Positions 37,201 to 49,097 are shown, numbered from the stretch's first letter. The stretch is 64,000 nt of DNA from Siniperca chuatsi (GCF_020085105.1 NC_058053.1:14842888-14906887); one strand, 5' to 3'. Notes: generated by a model not told the origin, from the sequence alone. Program-made: numbers and translations.

Positions 37201-40200
37201 TCAACTCAAGTGAGTCCTCCTCTTTCCTTTTATACTTGAACACGTTTATTGCCATCCATGACCCATATATTGTGCTTTTTCCCCCAGTAGTAAATAGGTG
37301 TTATCTTTATTACACAAAGGCGAGGCCACAGCACATAGCACTTAAGATTATAACTTTTTAAAATAACCAACAAGCTACAAGACATTTTTGTCCTGCTTCC
37401 ATCTTTAAACCAATTCTGCATTTCTCTGAACAAAAAACACACACACACACACAGAAAAAACAGGCTTGAAAGGGCTTCCATAAATAGGACTGACAAAGCT
37501 TATCAACTTCTAATTTAGACAGTTAAAAATGGATTCACAGAACTAGAGCAGACAGAAATTTCATTAAGGATGAAATATGCTTTTTAGTTTAGACTTTGGA
37601 GACTTTAGTAATTAAGGGTTGAAAATGTAGGCTAATAGAATATAGGGAGCACCACTGCATCCAGCAGTTCGGATTGGCTTCTCCCCTCTACCCCCCCACC
37701 CGACTCCCATGTCTGACTTTCCTGTTGCCATGGTCTCCCCGGCCTTTTTCAAACAATGTTCTGTTCTTTGCTGAAACCCAAACACTCAACCACTGTTCTT
37801 CTCTTTGCAAGAAAAACAGAAATCAATCTCTTTATTAGCCCCTCTCACACAAACACACAGCTCAATATTATCACTGTCTCCAGTTATCAGACTAAAAACC
37901 CATTTTCCTTTATTGTTCAGCATATGCCCAGTCCACCATCAGCTAAAACCAAAACACTCAGCTGTTGATCAAGTAGACTGACTCCAACAAGAATGAGAGA
38001 CCAAAGATGAACTAACAAGTTCAAGTTTATACAGAACAAGGTAATTAACATGTTCTTTTAAAGCCAATTTCTTCCCCTAAATTATTGCTGCGGTCACTGA
38101 GGTTGTGATGTGGGTCAATAGACTGCTATGCAATGATCTTCATATTACCATTTCATCCAAAACTCTAGCTCCCAGCAGTATGTGTGGGCTTTCATCCATG
38201 CCCAACAACTGCAGTGGTCTGTCCTCACTATGTGTGCTCACACGCACATATGTACACATGCCCACACCCAAACTGAAACTCTTCCCATCTTTCCCTCATT
38301 CCCCTCCCCACAACAGAATACCAATGTGGGAAATGAGTCAGCAGCTGCGAGGAAAAGCAAACCAGGGAAATCTCTTGCCAGTGCACAACGAGGGCTGACC
38401 ACTGGATTGGGAAGGTTGTAATGTAAGTCGGCCTACAAAAAGACAACAAATAACAACACGGTGTGAGAGTGAGCTGGGGCAGGGGTGTGGGCCTGGCACA
38501 GATCATAGAGCAATTAGGGAAGAAGGTATGGGGCCCAGTCTTTAGATCCTGTGTAAACAAGAACAAAATATATACCTAGTACTTCCTGTATGCACGCCCC
38601 TGGAATTATTAACACTCAATTGACTGTAAACAGCAATGTTTATGTTTGAAGTGTTAATGTATGACCTACAGCAGGAAGAGGTGGAGTCTGAGAAGAGCCA
38701 AGTGCTGTAATGGAATCAAATTTCCAAAGGAGTGCAAACATAAACAGGTTGAACAGGTTTGTTTATAAATGGCCTACAAAAGTTACTTTTGTCCTGCAAG
38801 GCTTGCTGATATCTTTATCACACAATTACTGTTAACTTTCAGTGAAAACACACAGCATCCACTAACGTGTGTGTCTGTAATCACATAATGAAAGGGTTTA
38901 AAGCAAATCACAATCAGCCCAAGACTCATCCCAAGCCAAGTTGTTTAATGAACAGCATTGAGCTGACTGCATTAGTATTCTGCCCCGTTTTGGCGGATAG
39001 TCTCCTACGCGCCCAGGTGGCTGGAGGGAACACAGATCCTACAACAGGAGGGCCTGTCTGCTGGTTGGATGAGGGTGGAGTCTTCTCAGACACATTCCTC
39101 TGGCCAGCAGAAGACCCATCTCAGATAGGAAATGGAAAGCATAACACTATGGAATGGGTTGGTTACAGAGGCCAGAGTGAAAATATGGAGTATGCCCCTT
39201 TTTGCTTTTCACTAACCACATGAAATACAAATAGAAAAGCAGAGGATTCTGTCCTGCTGTAATTAACTTTCAGCATATATATATAAAGAATAGGAATTGG
39301 GGAAAGATCAATTCACACAAGAATCACGATTCTTGCCCTCTATGATTCTGAATCGATTCACAAATACCAAAAATTGATTTTTGAATGTTGTTAATAAAGT
39401 TATGTTGATGGAACGAAAAACTAATGTTGCAACAGAGAGGCTGTTCTCCACTATTGTAGATATAATGTTAATTACAACGCAACGAAGCGCTCGGTGCTTT
39501 TTGTCAGAACACACACATCATCTTCCATTTTTGCAAGAAACATTTAACCAGTGACGTACAGTAAATTACACTTTAATTTCATTATTCTCATACAGACATA
39601 ATACTGTAACATGCTTCAAAATTAATGCAGTTTACTTTTTTAAATTACAAAAGCTGCATATTCACACTTTTCTTTGTATTTTCCTGTTCAGTCAGAAAGT
39701 GACTTTCATCATGACCAGTTAGCTTAACTGCCAGTTATGTTTCATGTTGCATTTCAATGGAGTAAGAGCCTGAAAATAGTAGAACCCCTTTCTATTTATT
39801 CAATTGAGGTTTTGAATCGAATCGTAGGATTCACAAAGATTCCCATTTCTAATAAAGAATGACCAACCCTCTGGCTTGGCCGAATGCACGTTCAGGACTT
39901 GTGCAGAAATACCACAGGGCACCTATGAAACTTTTGTTATTTGCTCCACATTAAGGTCCACAAGCTGTACCATACTGGACACAGGTGAAATGTCTACAGA
40001 TACTAAACAAAGTTTTACTGCAGGCATATGGGAAGTGAAACTGACAGGACGTGTATGCTTGAACAGTGACCAATGTGGACACTGTAATTATGCAAACAAA
40101 GAAAAAAATGCTGAATTCTTTCAGTTACAATGAACTCTACAATCCTTTACCACACCCTGTGTGTTAGAGAAGGGACAATGTGTTGACTTATATCTGCTGG

Positions 40201-43200
40201 TGGTACTTCCTGTGACTCTGTGGGGGTGGGGCAAAGCAGCAGGTGCAGATCCTGGTTTCAGGCATTTTAATTTCTGTTAACTGGTTTTTGAATCCTGTTC
40301 CAAATGTCCTCATATGAAAATGACTGAAAATGACTGTGCAGTCTTTGTCCCGCATGCAGATAACACACCTACAGCAAGGAGCATTAGTCATTCAATAACT
40401 TGTGGTTTTTGCCAAACTATAGAGTTCAGAGTGAAAGTGAATTCCAGTAGATGCAAACCTATAGACTGCTAAACAAAAGTGATCTGATGTTTCAAAGTTT
40501 CTCCGGATAAGGACATGCCAAGACACAAATCTAATATTACAGGCCCAGTTTTTATTTGCAGCTATAGAGGAAACAACTTCCTCACTAAGACTAAAGATAT
40601 AATTTAAAACAGTGGTGCAATATTTATACTGCTCATACAGCCAGAGGGTATTGCAAACTTATATACTGACACAGCAGCAATGGAAATGCAGCATTTCAAT
40701 GCCCTACTAAAGTGTAACTCTGTGTTACCATATTATGCGGAAGAATCTTCTCATAAAACATAATGTATAAAATTATTGCAGTGCTTTTTCAACTGCACCA
40801 CGCAGTTATTTTAGCTATTGTCTTTCTAACATTGCACATTTTGAGTATTTTCATCACAATGCAACTACATACCAAGTATATAAAATTAATTTAGCAACAA
40901 TAACCATCCAATATTTGGGTTGACACAAGACTTTCACTTTTAGGGATTATCAAATCAGTGTGCACTAATCCTGACTGCCTAAGAAAGCCCTATTCAACCA
41001 AGTTTGTTTTTCAACCCTGTTAAGGGTGATACATGTTGAAACTGGACGTCTCCTTTACCCCACAAAGAGGACCTTTCTCCACACAGGACACCTATCCTCT
41101 GTCAAGAAGACTCGGGTTACGTAGGGACCTAATCCCATTGTAAGCCAGAAGCACAAAGCACTTCCTCTCTTCTAGTTAGCTACGACTCAAGTGTGCTCGA
41201 TCCCAGTGCCAGCTCTGACTTGTAGACTGTGGAGAATGATGCAGTGCTAGCGGGAGGCTTTTGTTAGCCAGGCCACAGGTAGAAAGGTTGGCTGAGGGAC
41301 ATTTGTGTGACTTAATTGGCTAACACAAATACCACGTAGCCTTGACCCCATGGTTTTAATCCAAGTGCATGTCATTGTTTTGACAAATCTCTCTGTGTTC
41401 TTTCCAGCCTGTCCATTGCATGCATTCATGCAATTATATAAAAAGCTAATTGGAAACTTAAAAGAATGCTCACACATTTTTGGAGTTGATACTTATCTTC
41501 ACCTCACACTTGTTCCATCTAGCATATATCCTTTACTTTCCCCTGGGGATCATTATATGTGCTCTCACGGCAACCTCGTGGGTAGCTTAGGGACTTGGGG
41601 AAAAAGCTGTCTGAATTCTTTGAACATTGTACATACTAACTAATATTTAAAGTATTACTGTATACTACACATAGCCAACTATTAGTCCATATAATGTTGA
41701 ATTGAATTTTACATCAAAAATGTAATATATTACTTTGTCACCCTCTTGTGTAGGTCTTCTGCAAAGCTAAAACAACCTTTATAATCAAACTGTTACATCA
41801 TAGTTTGAATTGGTCAACATGGATAATCATTTGTTTTGCTTTGTCAGTCATGCTGTTCTGAAAAAAATCCACAGAGTAGGTTGTTGTAATGAGAATGACA
41901 TGGTACGAGGATCATGGGACAGTTTGATCATTCTAGTGGACCGTAAACTATTAGTAGGCCAATCAATTAGTCAATCGACAGATAGACTACTTTAATAATT
42001 GATTAATAATTTAAGTTATTTTTTAAGCATGTATGCTGATTACCTAGTTCTAGCTTCTCAACTATGACAATTTGCTGCTTTCCTTTGTCTTACGTGATAT
42101 TTTCTGACATTTTATAGACCAAACGATTAATCGGTTAATTGAAAAAAAAATAAAAATAAAAAATCAGTAGATTAACTGACTTTAAAAGTAATAATGCTGG
42201 TTGCAGCCCTGCAAGGACCATCAGCTTCACTCATAATATTTGGTGAATGCTGTATGCTAACTAAACTAAACAAAACATACTCATACATTTCACATACTAA
42301 ATTACCATACAAGTACTGCACATATTATTAGGACACAGTATGAAAAATTTGGACACAGCTAGTGTCTTTGAATCAGCCCTGGGGATGCACATTGATACAA
42401 GCTCACATATCAACAACTACAACCTTGTGTCAGCTATTTCTCTTTTGCATAAAGTCTCTCTCATGCTTGTTATGAGCAGCATGTGAACTGCTACATAGAG
42501 GAGACTCAGTCTAGCATATTGTTGTGAACTACAAAGCTGTGTTTAGCTCTGTCATAGCTCCACTTTGGGTGGAGGAGGCGCACTGTTGTTTGTGTCCCCC
42601 CCCCACTCCAGGTCAGCTTCTGGTCCCCTCTCCCAGGACCCCCTGCCAGGATGACTGGGATTGAAGGGGGGGGGGATGTCCACACCCTGAGATAACAGCA
42701 GCATTTTAAGCCTGGATAAACACTGAGCTATTTAAAACTATGTGGAATACACTGGAGTGATTTGTTTTTCCCTGCTTTAGCAAAATTAGATATGTTGATG
42801 GTGGAATATCTATGATAGAAGATATTATCTCCACTTACACCACACCCCTTAAACACTCACTGGAAATGTGGCAGTACCAAAAAGAGATTACACCAGCTGG
42901 AAATTCAGTTTGGAGTACAAAACTGTAAAGCCGGAGGATATATCAAATACGCATTATGGATACAATGATATGTGATTTGTTGGGATTTATGTTACTATAA
43001 AATTGCAATATAATGCTGTCTTTTCCCAATCTTGAAGGATGCATCATTTGATACATTTCTCTGAACTTATTTGACTGTTCAAGGAAGGATAAAATTAATC
43101 ATAATTTATATTGGTGATGATAATTATGAACAGACCATTTGGAACATACCTAGCTGAGATTTGATAGTGTATGAAAGCACCAACAGTCATTTTCAAAAAT

Positions 43201-46028
43201 TGTCAAAGTCAAATATATTGTAATATTAGTTTTTCTGTCAATCACCCAGCTCTACAAACCCAACTGTAGGACTTCTGGCCTCAATGAAGAGATATTAGAC
43301 CTCTCAATAATAAACACTAACAACATGAGGGAATTCAGAGAAACACCAAATTATAATGTGCCTTTCTGCTTTTCACAGAAGAGTCATATCCTTATAAATT
43401 AATGGATAGTAAAAATCAGGAATTCCTCTGCGGTAATAAGATAACTAAGCCATGGTCTGTAAAATAGATCATATGGGTGAATAAAATCCCTGAATTCCTC
43501 ATATCCATGTCGGAGAGAAGTGAAATGTCCCTCTTGAGTGCAATACATGATTCACAAACTGAGGGGAACCACTCTAAATGAGTAAAAATACCCATGCAGT
43601 GCAGTGACTCAGGGGTGGCTATGATTTTTTTTAACTGTACAGTCTACATTTCCCATGTCTCTACCTCACTGCTGCCCTCGTTCAACTGTGGTCCTGCTTT
43701 CACAAGCTTGTATGCAATGTCAGCAAAATTTCCAAAAATACCACGAACAACATTTCTAACTCACGTCCCCAAAATTCAGGGGTTTATGCACCAGGAGATG
43801 AGAATGTCAAACAACCTGCCTCCCTGGTCAATAAGATTAAATAAACTATAGTTTACATTTACTGAACTGTGACAAAGCTCGTCTGATGATACAGTGCAGC
43901 AGCTGTGACGTCAACATGCCCGACAACAGCATTAATTCTCAGCCTCCACTAATTTGTCTTGTGTCTGCAGGGAAACACCTAGGTAAGACAGTTGCTGAAT
44001 CAGGGAGACAGTGGTTTATAATGACGGTGCTGTGCAATATGTTTTAAAGTGCTTGAGTTGAGCAACAATAGTTCAGATGTAAACAAGACAACACAAAATA
44101 CTTACCACAATAGGGTCTATGGAGAACTTGATTTTCCTCTTTGGGGGAGGATCCTCCTCATCTGACAGACCAGGGGCCTCGTAAAAGTTGTCATACTCCC
44201 CATACATTTGATCTTCCTCTTCTTCCTCCTCCTCCTCTTCTTCTTCCCTGAGGACCTGGTCTACATCTCTGTCATCCACAAATGCTGCGTTCTCTATACC
44301 ATGCACGACTGGTGAGGCTCTGTCCAGGATGCTCTGGTCCGCCTGCTCCTCCAGCTCACTCTCCTCCTCTGCTACTTCATCATCTTCCTCACAATTATCG
44401 TCACCATCATGGCTCACGGCTGAACAGTCTTCCCGTCTCTCCTCTTTCAACACAAATCGCTCGCTGTCCTCCAAGACTCTACCTTCACCCACAGTCTCTG
44501 CTATCCTTTGTGTCTCTTTTGCGACATCTCTCGCTAAGACATGATGAGCAGGGTTACAGTTCTGTTTTTCTGGTGGAAAGGTTCTTTTCAGGTCTGTCGG
44601 GAGGTCTTTGGGGCTTTGCACCTTCTGCTCCTCAAACACATTATCTTCAACGTTCTCATCCTCATTCTCCTCACTCTCTGAGGACTCATTCTGAACCACT
44701 ACTAGTTCTGCCCGTACCATGCTCACCCCCCTGGAGTCCGGTGATGAGGTCTGGCTGGGTGGCTTGTCCCTGGTAGGACTATGTACCACACTGTCATTAC
44801 TCCTGGCTTTTTCAGGGTATTTAGCTCTGTTGGTGTTCTGAAAACCAGCAGCTGATGGAAGAGGCTGCTTCACATCCCTTGGGGGTGGACTATGTGGCTT
44901 GTCTTCATCCCCACCAACAGATGTCCTACTAAATCCATCACCGGATGATGAGGAGCGTTTGTAGCCATGGCTAACTGAGGTTGTTTGCTCTGGTGAGAGG
45001 GGTTTGTGAGTGGCATCAGTTGTTGGAGAAATAGATTTGTATGCTGCGTTGGTAACTGGGAATGTTGGTTTAAGCCCAACACCAGACCCCAAAGACACTG
45101 GTTTGTTACTTACACATGCCGTCTGGGATGTTTTTTTGTTAGTGGCATCAGTCACAGGGGTCGAGTTAGTGGCTTCTTTAACAGGAGAAGTAGATTTGTG
45201 TAAGCTGTCCCTTGTTGGAGAGGTAGGCAGTAAGTGTTCAGGGGTACTGTGTTGTTTATCAGACACCATTCCTCCTTTTGCAGCTGCTGTGTTGTTGTCT
45301 TCTGAGTCATTCCCTGCCATATAATTCTCCAACCTTTTGGACATGGGTCCTGCATTCAGTGACACTCTAGCCCCATGCCTTTTCTCACTATCAGCGTTCT
45401 CATCCGGTCGACATTCAGCTGTTGATGTAGGAGTTTGCTCTGATTTGATAGTGGTCTCAGAGGATCCTGATACTCTCCTTGTGCTTTTCCCCTCATCAGA
45501 GGCACTTCCGAGGGACAAACGATTTATTACTCTGTTTGGAGACTGCTTTTCAGCTGCAGGCTGCTCTTTGATGCCCCTTTCAAAGAGTTTTCTAGTCACA
45601 GAAAACTTTTCTGCCAAAGCCACTTTGTCAATCTCAACCTCTTCCCCCTTGGGTGTTTTATCTAAATTGTGTGATTCTGGGCTTGTAGCACTGTTGAAGT
45701 TAACTCTGTGAGTGTTGACTGCAAGCTTCGGCGGGGACACCGGGGGCACATCTGACTTTAAAGTCACTTTCGCCTCTTGGCACTCCTGTTGCTGACCATC
45801 CATCTGTAGGAATATGTTCTTTATCTTGTTCACTCTGTTCCCAAAAGGCCTTCCCCTTGAGTCCTCCCGGGTGTCATTGGATCCGTTTGCATATGATTTG
45901 GCAGCGCCATCGGATTTTGGCCCATCAAAGGAGCACTTGATGGCGTGGAAGTCAGACTTGTATGCATTTCTGTGAGGGGATGCGCTCCTCAGGGTCCTCT
46001 CGCCTCCTTTGCTTTCCGCTTTGATCAT
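22238..46028 (-). CDS. ppp1r9al: Neurabin-1-like PP1/actin scaffold, complete, 18 coding exons
   Basis: Scaffold that binds F-actin and targets protein phosphatase 1, as neurabin does at synapses and junctions. Exons (minus): 46028-44106, 33932-33800, 33635-33515, 33030-32926, 32570-32435, 31562-31398, 31257-31204, 30827-30598, 29075-28979, 28887-28761, 28577-28426, 27632-27308, 27223-27166, 27076-27005, 26558-26357, 24732-24616, 23568-23380, 22396-22238. All junctions keep phase; 1454 residues. Order: actin-binding N-terminus ([11 protein letters not shown]); acidic region; PP1 motif KIKF at 632-635; PDZ about 681-768 ([13 protein letters not shown]); coiled coil about 862-988 ([12 protein letters not shown]); CMPFSWF segment; SAM about 1356-1420 ([18 protein letters not shown]). 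SAM excludes spinophilin. The start is the first in-frame ATG (A at -3). A 5' non-coding exon is likely, since CTGCAG precedes at about 46047. The symbol rests on domains and on its place next to pdk1. Confidence 0.92.
22459..22787 (+). mobile_element. hAT-type MITE copy 4, full length with perfect target duplication
   Basis: Begins TAGGGCTGCAACTAATGAT and ends ATGATTAATCGACTTCAGCTCTA, so the ends are imperfect inverted repeats. GACCAAAG at 22451-22458 is repeated exactly at 22788-22795. This is the best reference copy of the family in the window. It lies in the last intron of the neurabin gene. Confidence 0.88.
30100..30340 (+). repeat. Possible LINE reverse-transcriptase tail, badly decayed
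   Basis: In the plus direction, pieces read [15 protein letters not shown] and, after stops, [14 protein letters not shown]. These recall the 'LRSS…LL…APRLWNSLP…IRS' end of fish LINE polyproteins. It is interrupted by stops and lies in a neurabin intron (30828-31203 is the neighbouring intron; this one is 29076-30597). The family call is tentative. Confidence 0.4.
30936..31102 (-). mobile_element. tRNA-derived SINE
   Basis: Read on the minus strand from 31102, it starts GGGCGGCTGTGGCTTGGTGG. It has a pol III A-box-like TGGCTTGGTGGTAGAGCGG (plus positions 31075-31093) and a B box GGTTCGATCCC (31039-31049), then a non-tRNA body. The head is clear, the tail end is approximate, and no flanking duplication was recognised. 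It lies in a neurabin intron, in the same orientation as the gene. Confidence 0.8.
34973..35306 (+). mobile_element. hAT-type MITE copy 5 with target duplication
   Basis: Begins CAGGGCTGCAACAAACAATT and ends TGTTGTAGCTTTA. GTTAGCAGC flanks it on both sides (34965-34973 and 35307-35315); nine matching bases leave a one-base uncertainty in the boundary of the 8-bp duplication. Confidence 0.84.
37437..37453 (+). repeat. (AC)n microsatellite
   Basis: A run of about eight AC units in neurabin intron 1. Confidence 0.85.
39291..39851. mobile_element. Non-autonomous hAT-like element with perfect 8-bp target duplication
   Basis: ATAAAGAA at 39283-39290 is repeated exactly at 39852-39859. The left end starts TAGGAATTGGGGAAAGATC and the right end reads, in reverse complement, TAGAAATGGGAATCTTTGTG, each followed by GATTC-rich sequence. 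The 561-bp interior has no long frame. It is a different family from the TAGGGCTGCAAC copies. Confidence 0.78.
41950..42212 (-). repeat. hAT-type MITE copy 6, reverse orientation
   Basis: Ends with GGTTGCAGCCCT, the reverse complement of the family head, and starts with a CAATTAGTCAATCGAC block. The inner TTAATCGGTTAATT and TAGTTCTAGCTTCTCAACTA blocks match other copies. The duplication is not recognisable. Confidence 0.65.
44211..44249 (-). repeat. Poly-glutamate trinucleotide tract in ppp1r9al exon 1
   Basis: A (TCT/TCC)n run on the plus strand encodes about 11 consecutive Glu residues in the acidic region upstream of the PP1-binding KIKF motif. Mixed GAG/GAA codons argue against a very recent expansion. 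Confidence 0.8.
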
Positions 46029-46753
46029 TTTTGCTTGTTTATAACTGCAGCCCAATTAGAAAAGCTGGTTTTGGAGAGACTGTTGCTATTTGTTGGTTAA
46101 CTATTATCCCTCAACTTTACACACGCGGTGCAGTGGGTCCAGCGGAGCTTCTTTGGAGCATTGTTGTCTCAACTAAACACTCACAGCGAAGTCATCTAAA
46201 GAGAAACGGACAGTAAAATCTGTTATTACAGACATCGGATACCATTATCTCACTATGCCTAGCGTAAGTCATGGAAAATGAGTTAATACGTAACTATCTC
46301 TTTCTACATGCAAATCAAAACAGCGTGAAAGCTAAAGGTAAGTTGAAACATTAAGTAACGTTATGTTAACGTAGTTTTAGTAAAGTTAGAAGGTTCACGT
46401 TAGCATGCACACCGTTTGTATGCATTTCGATGGTCGACTGACTACTGGCGTTGGCTAACCACAATTGTTAACCTTGAACGTAACTTTAACCAGCTTTCAA
46501 CGTTTACTGTAACAGTTACTTAGTTCAACCGGTTAAAACCGTGTTAGTGTTATTGGTAGCGCTACCCCGCAGATAAAAAGGCGAAACAAAGTTAAACTTA
46601 CTGGGCCAACAGTTCAATACAGCCCGAACGTTATTGCCTCAGTCTGAACAATTCATTGTGGCATTTCAAGTACGAGCCGTTGAAAATGTTAACTCCGGCT
46701 CTACACACAACAACGCAAAAAGGTTTGTACAAACAACTTTGTAAGGCTCTCAC

Positions 46754-47060
46754 CTCCTACTTGCTTCATCGTGTTAGGCGCCGAAAGATCGCCCACAATG
46801 TCCCGGTTTTGAAGTATCAAACTTGTCCCTTCTTCTCGCTCACCGCCATCATTCCCAGCTCCAGCAGCGTTTTTTCCTGCCTCCTCCTTGCTCTTCCAGA
46901 CCTGTCGCGGGCTGCGCGCGCACACCAGTCTGCCTGTGGCGCGCGCCGCGCCCGACGAGAACAGAGAGAATCGGGAGCGCGCGCACATTCCAGGACTGTA
47001 ACCCACCACTCCACTCCACCCTCCCCTCTTTCTCCACAGCACGGAGACACGAGGAGTTGT
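46754..47060 (-). promoter_or_regulatory. CpG-rich probable first exon and promoter of ppp1r9al
   Basis: The segment 46905-46990 is dense in CpG (GCGCGC runs), unlike the AT-rich surroundings. On the minus strand a strong donor GGAG|GTGAGA ends at 46754, and a second candidate CCA|GTAAGT lies near 46600. Either could splice to the acceptor at about 46047 in front of the start codon. No TATA box is evident. A non-coding first exon here is inferred. Confidence 0.5.
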
Positions 47061-47308
47061 AGCAGAAAGGCGTGGGAAAGGGCTTACTGTATATTAGAGC
47101 TCACCTAGACCTCTGCACGGGTAAAAGTCCACATCTAGACTACAAAAACAACTCACTAGAGTTCCTTTACCGAGCATGTTTTGCAACCAAGGTGGAAAAA
47201 TGTCAGCTGTAAATACAGTAGACATGGAAAGGGGCTTTTCCTTACAACCATTTTCTACCAGTCAATGCAATGTTTTCACTGAGTGATTCCTATCATAATA
47301 TCTTACCA

Positions 47309-47660
47309 TTAAAGGGACACTCCACCAATTTTACACATGAAGTTCAGTTTACTTGTCAGAAGAAGTGAGCCTACTGCTCAGCCTGTGAAAAAGTTGTATA
47401 ATGTCTTCTGTGGCTCTGAAGGGAGTCCTGGTGATGTCATCACGTTTATCTTGGCTTAGGCTTGAGGCTTAAAACAGAAAATCTAAGTTATAACCTGAAA
47501 GTGTGGGGGTTTGAAAGAAACTGGCATTGAGGAGGCAGAAGGGATCTAATAAAAGATGCCATTGGGTTGCATTATGGAAATTGTGAGATCCTATGTTTTT
47601 GTAGCTTGTAGCTTTATATCTCGGCCCTTGCTGCTTTGTTTTTGAGTCCCCTTTAGGATA
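47309..47660 (+). mobile_element. TTAA-started MITE, right end unclear
   Basis: Starts TTAAAGGGACACTCCACCAA, a typical fish MITE head with TTAA. The body (…TATAATGTCTTCTGTGGCTC… GTGATGTCATCACGTTTATC) resembles a repeat known from many percomorph loci. No clean inverted right end with TTAA was found; CCCCTTTAGG near 47650 may be its remnant. Confidence 0.55.
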
Positions 47661-47694
47661 CTTTGCTGAAACAATAATGCTGTGACCCTATACT

Positions 47695-48463
47695 CAGTGG
47701 TGGAGGAAGTATTCAGATCCTTTACTTTAAGTAAAAGTACTAATACCACACTGTAAAAATACTCAATTACAAGTAAAGGTCCTGCATTGAAAATGTTACT
47801 TAAGTAAAAGTATTTAATTATATAAATGCACTCGATGCAGAAAAATGTCTCCTGTGACTGTGATAATATTATATATCATTATATAATGATGATATAATGC
47901 ATGAGATTAATATTACTCATGCATTAATATAAAAGCAGGATTTTACTGTTGTAGTTGGTTGAGGTGGAGCTCATTTTGAACCATTTTGTATAGGACTGCA
48001 AGTAATGATTATTTTCATTATAGATTAATCTGCTGATTATTTTCCCCATTAATTCATTAATTGTTTGGTTTGTAAAAATTAAGATAATAGTGAGAAATGC
48101 TGTCACAATTACCCAGAACCCAAAGTGACACCTTCACAATGCTTGTTTTGTTCAACCAATAGTACAAACCTCAAAATTATTAAAAATAAATTTAAAATAA
48201 TTTAAATAATTTAAAGGAAAAGCAGCAAATCCTCACATTTGTGTAGCTGGAACCATGAAATGTTTTTGCATGAAAAAGTATTGAAATAAAATAGTTGCTA
48301 GTAACTAAAGCTGAAGTTAAAGTACAAAATTTCCATATGAGATGTGGTGGAGTAGAAGTAGAAAGTAGCATGAAAAGAAAATACTCAAGTAAAGTACAAG
48401 TACCTCAAGTTTGTACAGTAGTATGCTACAGTATTTAAGTAAATGTACTGCCTTCCACCAGGG
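47695..48463 (+). mobile_element. Second hAT-type MITE family, copy A, interrupted by a nested element
   Basis: Starts CAGTGGTGGAGGAAGTATTC and ends GTACTGCCTTCCACCAGGG. CCTATACT at 47687-47694 and CTTATACT at 48464-48471 match at 7 of 8 bases, as expected for an aged hAT duplication. The body is made of ACTTAAGTAAAAGTA-like motifs. It is split by a copy of the TAGGGCTGCAAC family at about 47991-48312. Confidence 0.8.
47991..48312 (+). mobile_element. hAT-type MITE copy 7, nested in another MITE
   Basis: Starts TAGGACTGCAAGTAATGATT and carries the family's ATTAATCTGCTGATTATTTT block and the end-block ACTAAAGCTG. It lies inside the element 47695-48463, so it inserted later. The right end is eroded and approximate. 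Confidence 0.7.
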
Positions 48464-48489
48464 CTTATACTATGTACAGGAAGTAGACT

Positions 48490-49097
48490 TTGCCAAGGAT
48501 GGATTACCAGCTGGGCAGAGCGGGCAACTGCTATAGTGCCCCAGACACCCAGGGGCTCCAAAGCCCCAGGTCAATGGGTTTTGGTTATCTGATTAATAGG
48601 CCCTTTTCACAGAAGACGTTTTGACATGTCACGCTCATTATAGTGGGGAAAGCACAGTTGTAAATAATAAAATTAATGATGGCTTCATTTAGCTGCTTCA
48701 GTCTTGGTTTCAGTTTTGAGGGTCCTGGTATTATGCATGCTGGCTCACTCTCACACTGCCATGGCTTACTAGGACACTTGAATAGAACAACGCCATTGTA
48801 ATGTTATGTTGAAATATTATGGCCAATTTCAAATTTGTTAGGGGATTTGCACCATTAAATTAGGCCTACAATATCGATCGAAGCAGGTACTGCATTATTA
48901 TCCATTTTCTTTTTCAGAGGGGCCCCCTATCAAATATAGTTATAAGACTGTTGTTCATTTGTATTATGTTTACATGGTACATGGCAACAGGGTATATATA
49001 CAGTGCACAGAGGATGATGGCAGTGGGGGGTCCACTGAAGCCCAGCAGCAAATGTTTGCCCCGGGGCCCCCTGATGGGTAAATCAGGCCATGACTTG
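48490..49097. repeat. Decayed DNA-transposon-like repeat
   Basis: The left end CCAAGGATGGATTACCAGCT and the right end (reverse complement CCAAGTCATGGCCTGATTTACC) are imperfectly inverted. GGGGCCCC-type blocks occur near both ends (GTGCCCCAG at 48535; CGGGGCCCCC at 49060). No coding frame or clear duplication. Confidence 0.5.

Larger units (their letters stand above)
33933..44105 (-). other. Intron 1 of ppp1r9al (about 10 kb)
   Basis: Separates the large N-terminal exon from the PDZ-side exons. No further exon could be supported. It holds two hAT-type MITE copies (34973-35306 and 41950-42212), a 561-bp hAT-like element (39291-39851), a CA microsatellite (37437-37453) and G/C homopolymer runs near 42595-42675. 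Other stretches are AT-rich and unremarkable. Confidence 0.7.

Noticed and set aside
44282-44776. A 164-codon plus-strand frame opposite neurabin exon 1
   Set aside because: It mirrors the large minus-strand exon, whose protein matches neurabin, and has no splice or domain support.
46029-46055. Extension of the neurabin frame upstream of ATG 46028
   Set aside because: The extra codons begin without ATG and cross a likely splice acceptor (CTGCAG). The first ATG gives the conserved neurabin N-terminus.
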